In this document: positions 13,099 through 13,819 of the stretch, piece by piece
How the letters are laid out: each line of letters starts with the position of its first letter
How positions within the stretch are numbered: the first letter of the stretch is position 1
Origin: Rheinheimera sp.
GTDB taxonomy: Bacteria; Pseudomonadota; Gammaproteobacteria; Enterobacterales; Alteromonadaceae
Direction of reading: 5' to 3'
DNA: 13,819 bases
Assembly: GCA_003482455.1 (NCBI GenBank)
Contig: DMYW01000052.1
Coordinates: 1-13,819, forward strand
The notes under the pieces: generated by a model
Told to the model about the DNA's origin: nothing
The model's input: the letters and a program-made list of their open reading frames with translations, nothing else
The model's database searches: none
Made by a program: the position numbers and the translations under genes

Positions 13099-13800
13099 TT
13101 AATCTTTGCGAACCATGCGACGTTCGATGCGTTTTTCAAAGCTGCCTTTGATCACTCGATGCACGTAAATACCTGGGGTGTGAATTTCGGTCGGGGCCAA
13201 TTCGCCCGGCTCGACGATTTCTTCTACTTCCACCACGGTGATTTTGCCGGCAGTGGCGACCATCGGGTTGAAGTTCATCGCGGTGTGGCGGAATACCAAG
13301 TTGCCGTAGCGGTCAGCTTTCCACGCGCGCACAATGGCGAAATCACCGGTGATCGAATGTTCCAGCACATAGTTGCGGCCATTGATTTCGCGGGTTTCTT
13401 TGCCGTCAGCCACTGGCGTACCGTAGCCAGTCGCGGTGAAAAATGCCGGGATGCCAGCACCACCAGCGCGAATTTTTTCCGCTAGCGTGCCTTGTGGGGT
13501 TAACTCCACTTCCAGCTCGCCCGATAACAGCTGTTGTTCAAACAAAGCGTTTTCGCCAACGTAAGAAGCGATCATCTTTTTGATTTGGCGATCTTCAAGC
13601 AGCACGCCAAGGCCAAAGCCATCGACGCCACAGTTGTTGGAGACCACGGTTAAATCCTTGGTACCCATTTTTTTGATTTGGGCGATTAAGCCTTCTGGAA
13701 TACCGCACAAGCCAAAGCCACCGGCGATGACGGTCATGCCGTCGGTAAGGCCAGCCAGTGCCTCTTCGTAGCTATGTACGACTTTGTTAAACCCTGCCAT
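13099..13800 (-). CDS. scoA: 3-oxoacid CoA-transferase, subunit A
   Basis: This is the partner of subunit B in the heteromeric family I CoA-transferase. The 233 residues are full length and carry the subunit A hallmarks. These are VIAGGFGLCGIPEGLI near the N-terminus, LTVVSNNCGVDGFGLG (about 50-65), SYVGENALFEQQLLSGELEVELTPQGTLAEKIRAGGAGIPAFFT, and FRHTAMNFNPMVATAGKITVVEVEEIVEPGEL toward the end. AGAGG stands about seven bases before the ATG at 13800. Its stop lies 10 bases before the subunit B start, in a TAAGGAG that is both stop and Shine-Dalgarno. In related bacteria these genes are often near leucine or acetoacetate catabolism genes; the upstream side lies outside the window, so this cannot be checked. 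Confidence 0.94.
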   Translation of the reverse strand: MAGFNKVVHSYEEALAGLTDGMTVIAGGFGLCGIPEGLIAQIKKMGTKDLTVVSNNCGVDGFGLGVLLEDRQIKKMIASYVGENALFEQQLLSGELEVELTPQGTLAEKIRAGGAGIPAFFTATGYGTPVADGKETREINGRNYVLEHSITGDFAIVRAWKADRYGNLVFRHTAMNFNPMVATAGKITVVEVEEIVEPGELAPTEIHTPGIYVHRVIKGSFEKRIERRMVRKD

Positions 13801-13819
13801 GGAAAACCTCTTTTGTTGT

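Noticed and set aside
1..13819. Mobile elements, CRISPR arrays, defence or toxin-antitoxin systems
   Set aside because: Both strands were read; no transposase, integrase, regularly spaced repeats, terminal inverted repeats with target duplications, or toxin-antitoxin-like gene pair was seen.

Overview
The window reads as ordinary chromosome from a free-living, heterotrophic gammaproteobacterium. The IF3, L35 and L20 sequences are close to my memory of the E. coli proteins, and the D-lactate dehydrogenase also resembles E. coli LdhA. A large TonB-dependent receptor beside a secreted dipeptidyl peptidase IV is typical of Alteromonadales or Rheinheimera-like aquatic bacteria. The order-level placement is inference, because no search could be run. 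Base composition is near 50% GC, and I see no transposase, integrase, phage gene, CRISPR array, tRNA or rRNA.

Layout. (1) 1-1533, plus strand: the 3' end of thrS, then infC (from a non-canonical ATT start), rpmI and rplT, closed by a strong intrinsic terminator. This is the conserved translation operon, but pheST does not follow. (2) 1534-1811: a gene-free stretch between two terminators. (3) 1812-3845, minus strand: an alpha/beta hydrolase followed by an outer-membrane lipoprotein combining NlpE-type domains with a C-terminal META (HslJ-like) domain. (4) 3948-9077: a TonB-dependent receptor (minus) and a periplasmic dipeptidyl peptidase IV (plus), divergent from a 287-base region that carries a repeated 14-base element. 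This looks like a peptide uptake and digestion pair. (5) 9115-10623, minus strand: a thiol peroxidase of the glutathione peroxidase family and fermentative D-lactate dehydrogenase, tightly coupled. (6) 10717-11598, plus strand: a beta-hydroxyacid dehydrogenase of the 3-hydroxyisobutyrate dehydrogenase family. (7) 11792-12359, plus strand: a possible seven-residue leader peptide followed by a small membrane protein with a PH-like domain. (8) 12426-13800, minus strand: the two subunits of a 3-oxoacid CoA-transferase, separated from region 7 by a perfect 26-base palindromic bidirectional terminator.

How the genes work together. Region 1 makes translation machinery and is probably autoregulated by ThrRS, IF3 and L20, as in enterics. 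Regions 4, 5, 6 and 8 are catabolic or redox functions: peptide acquisition, fermentation and peroxide removal, and hydroxyacid and ketoacid turnover. No complete new defence or mobile system is visible. The items most worth a second look are the NlpE-META fusion, the leader ORF abutting the PH-like gene, the repeated element between receptor and peptidase, the structured infC-rpmI spacer, and the possible RNA between 1534 and 1798.
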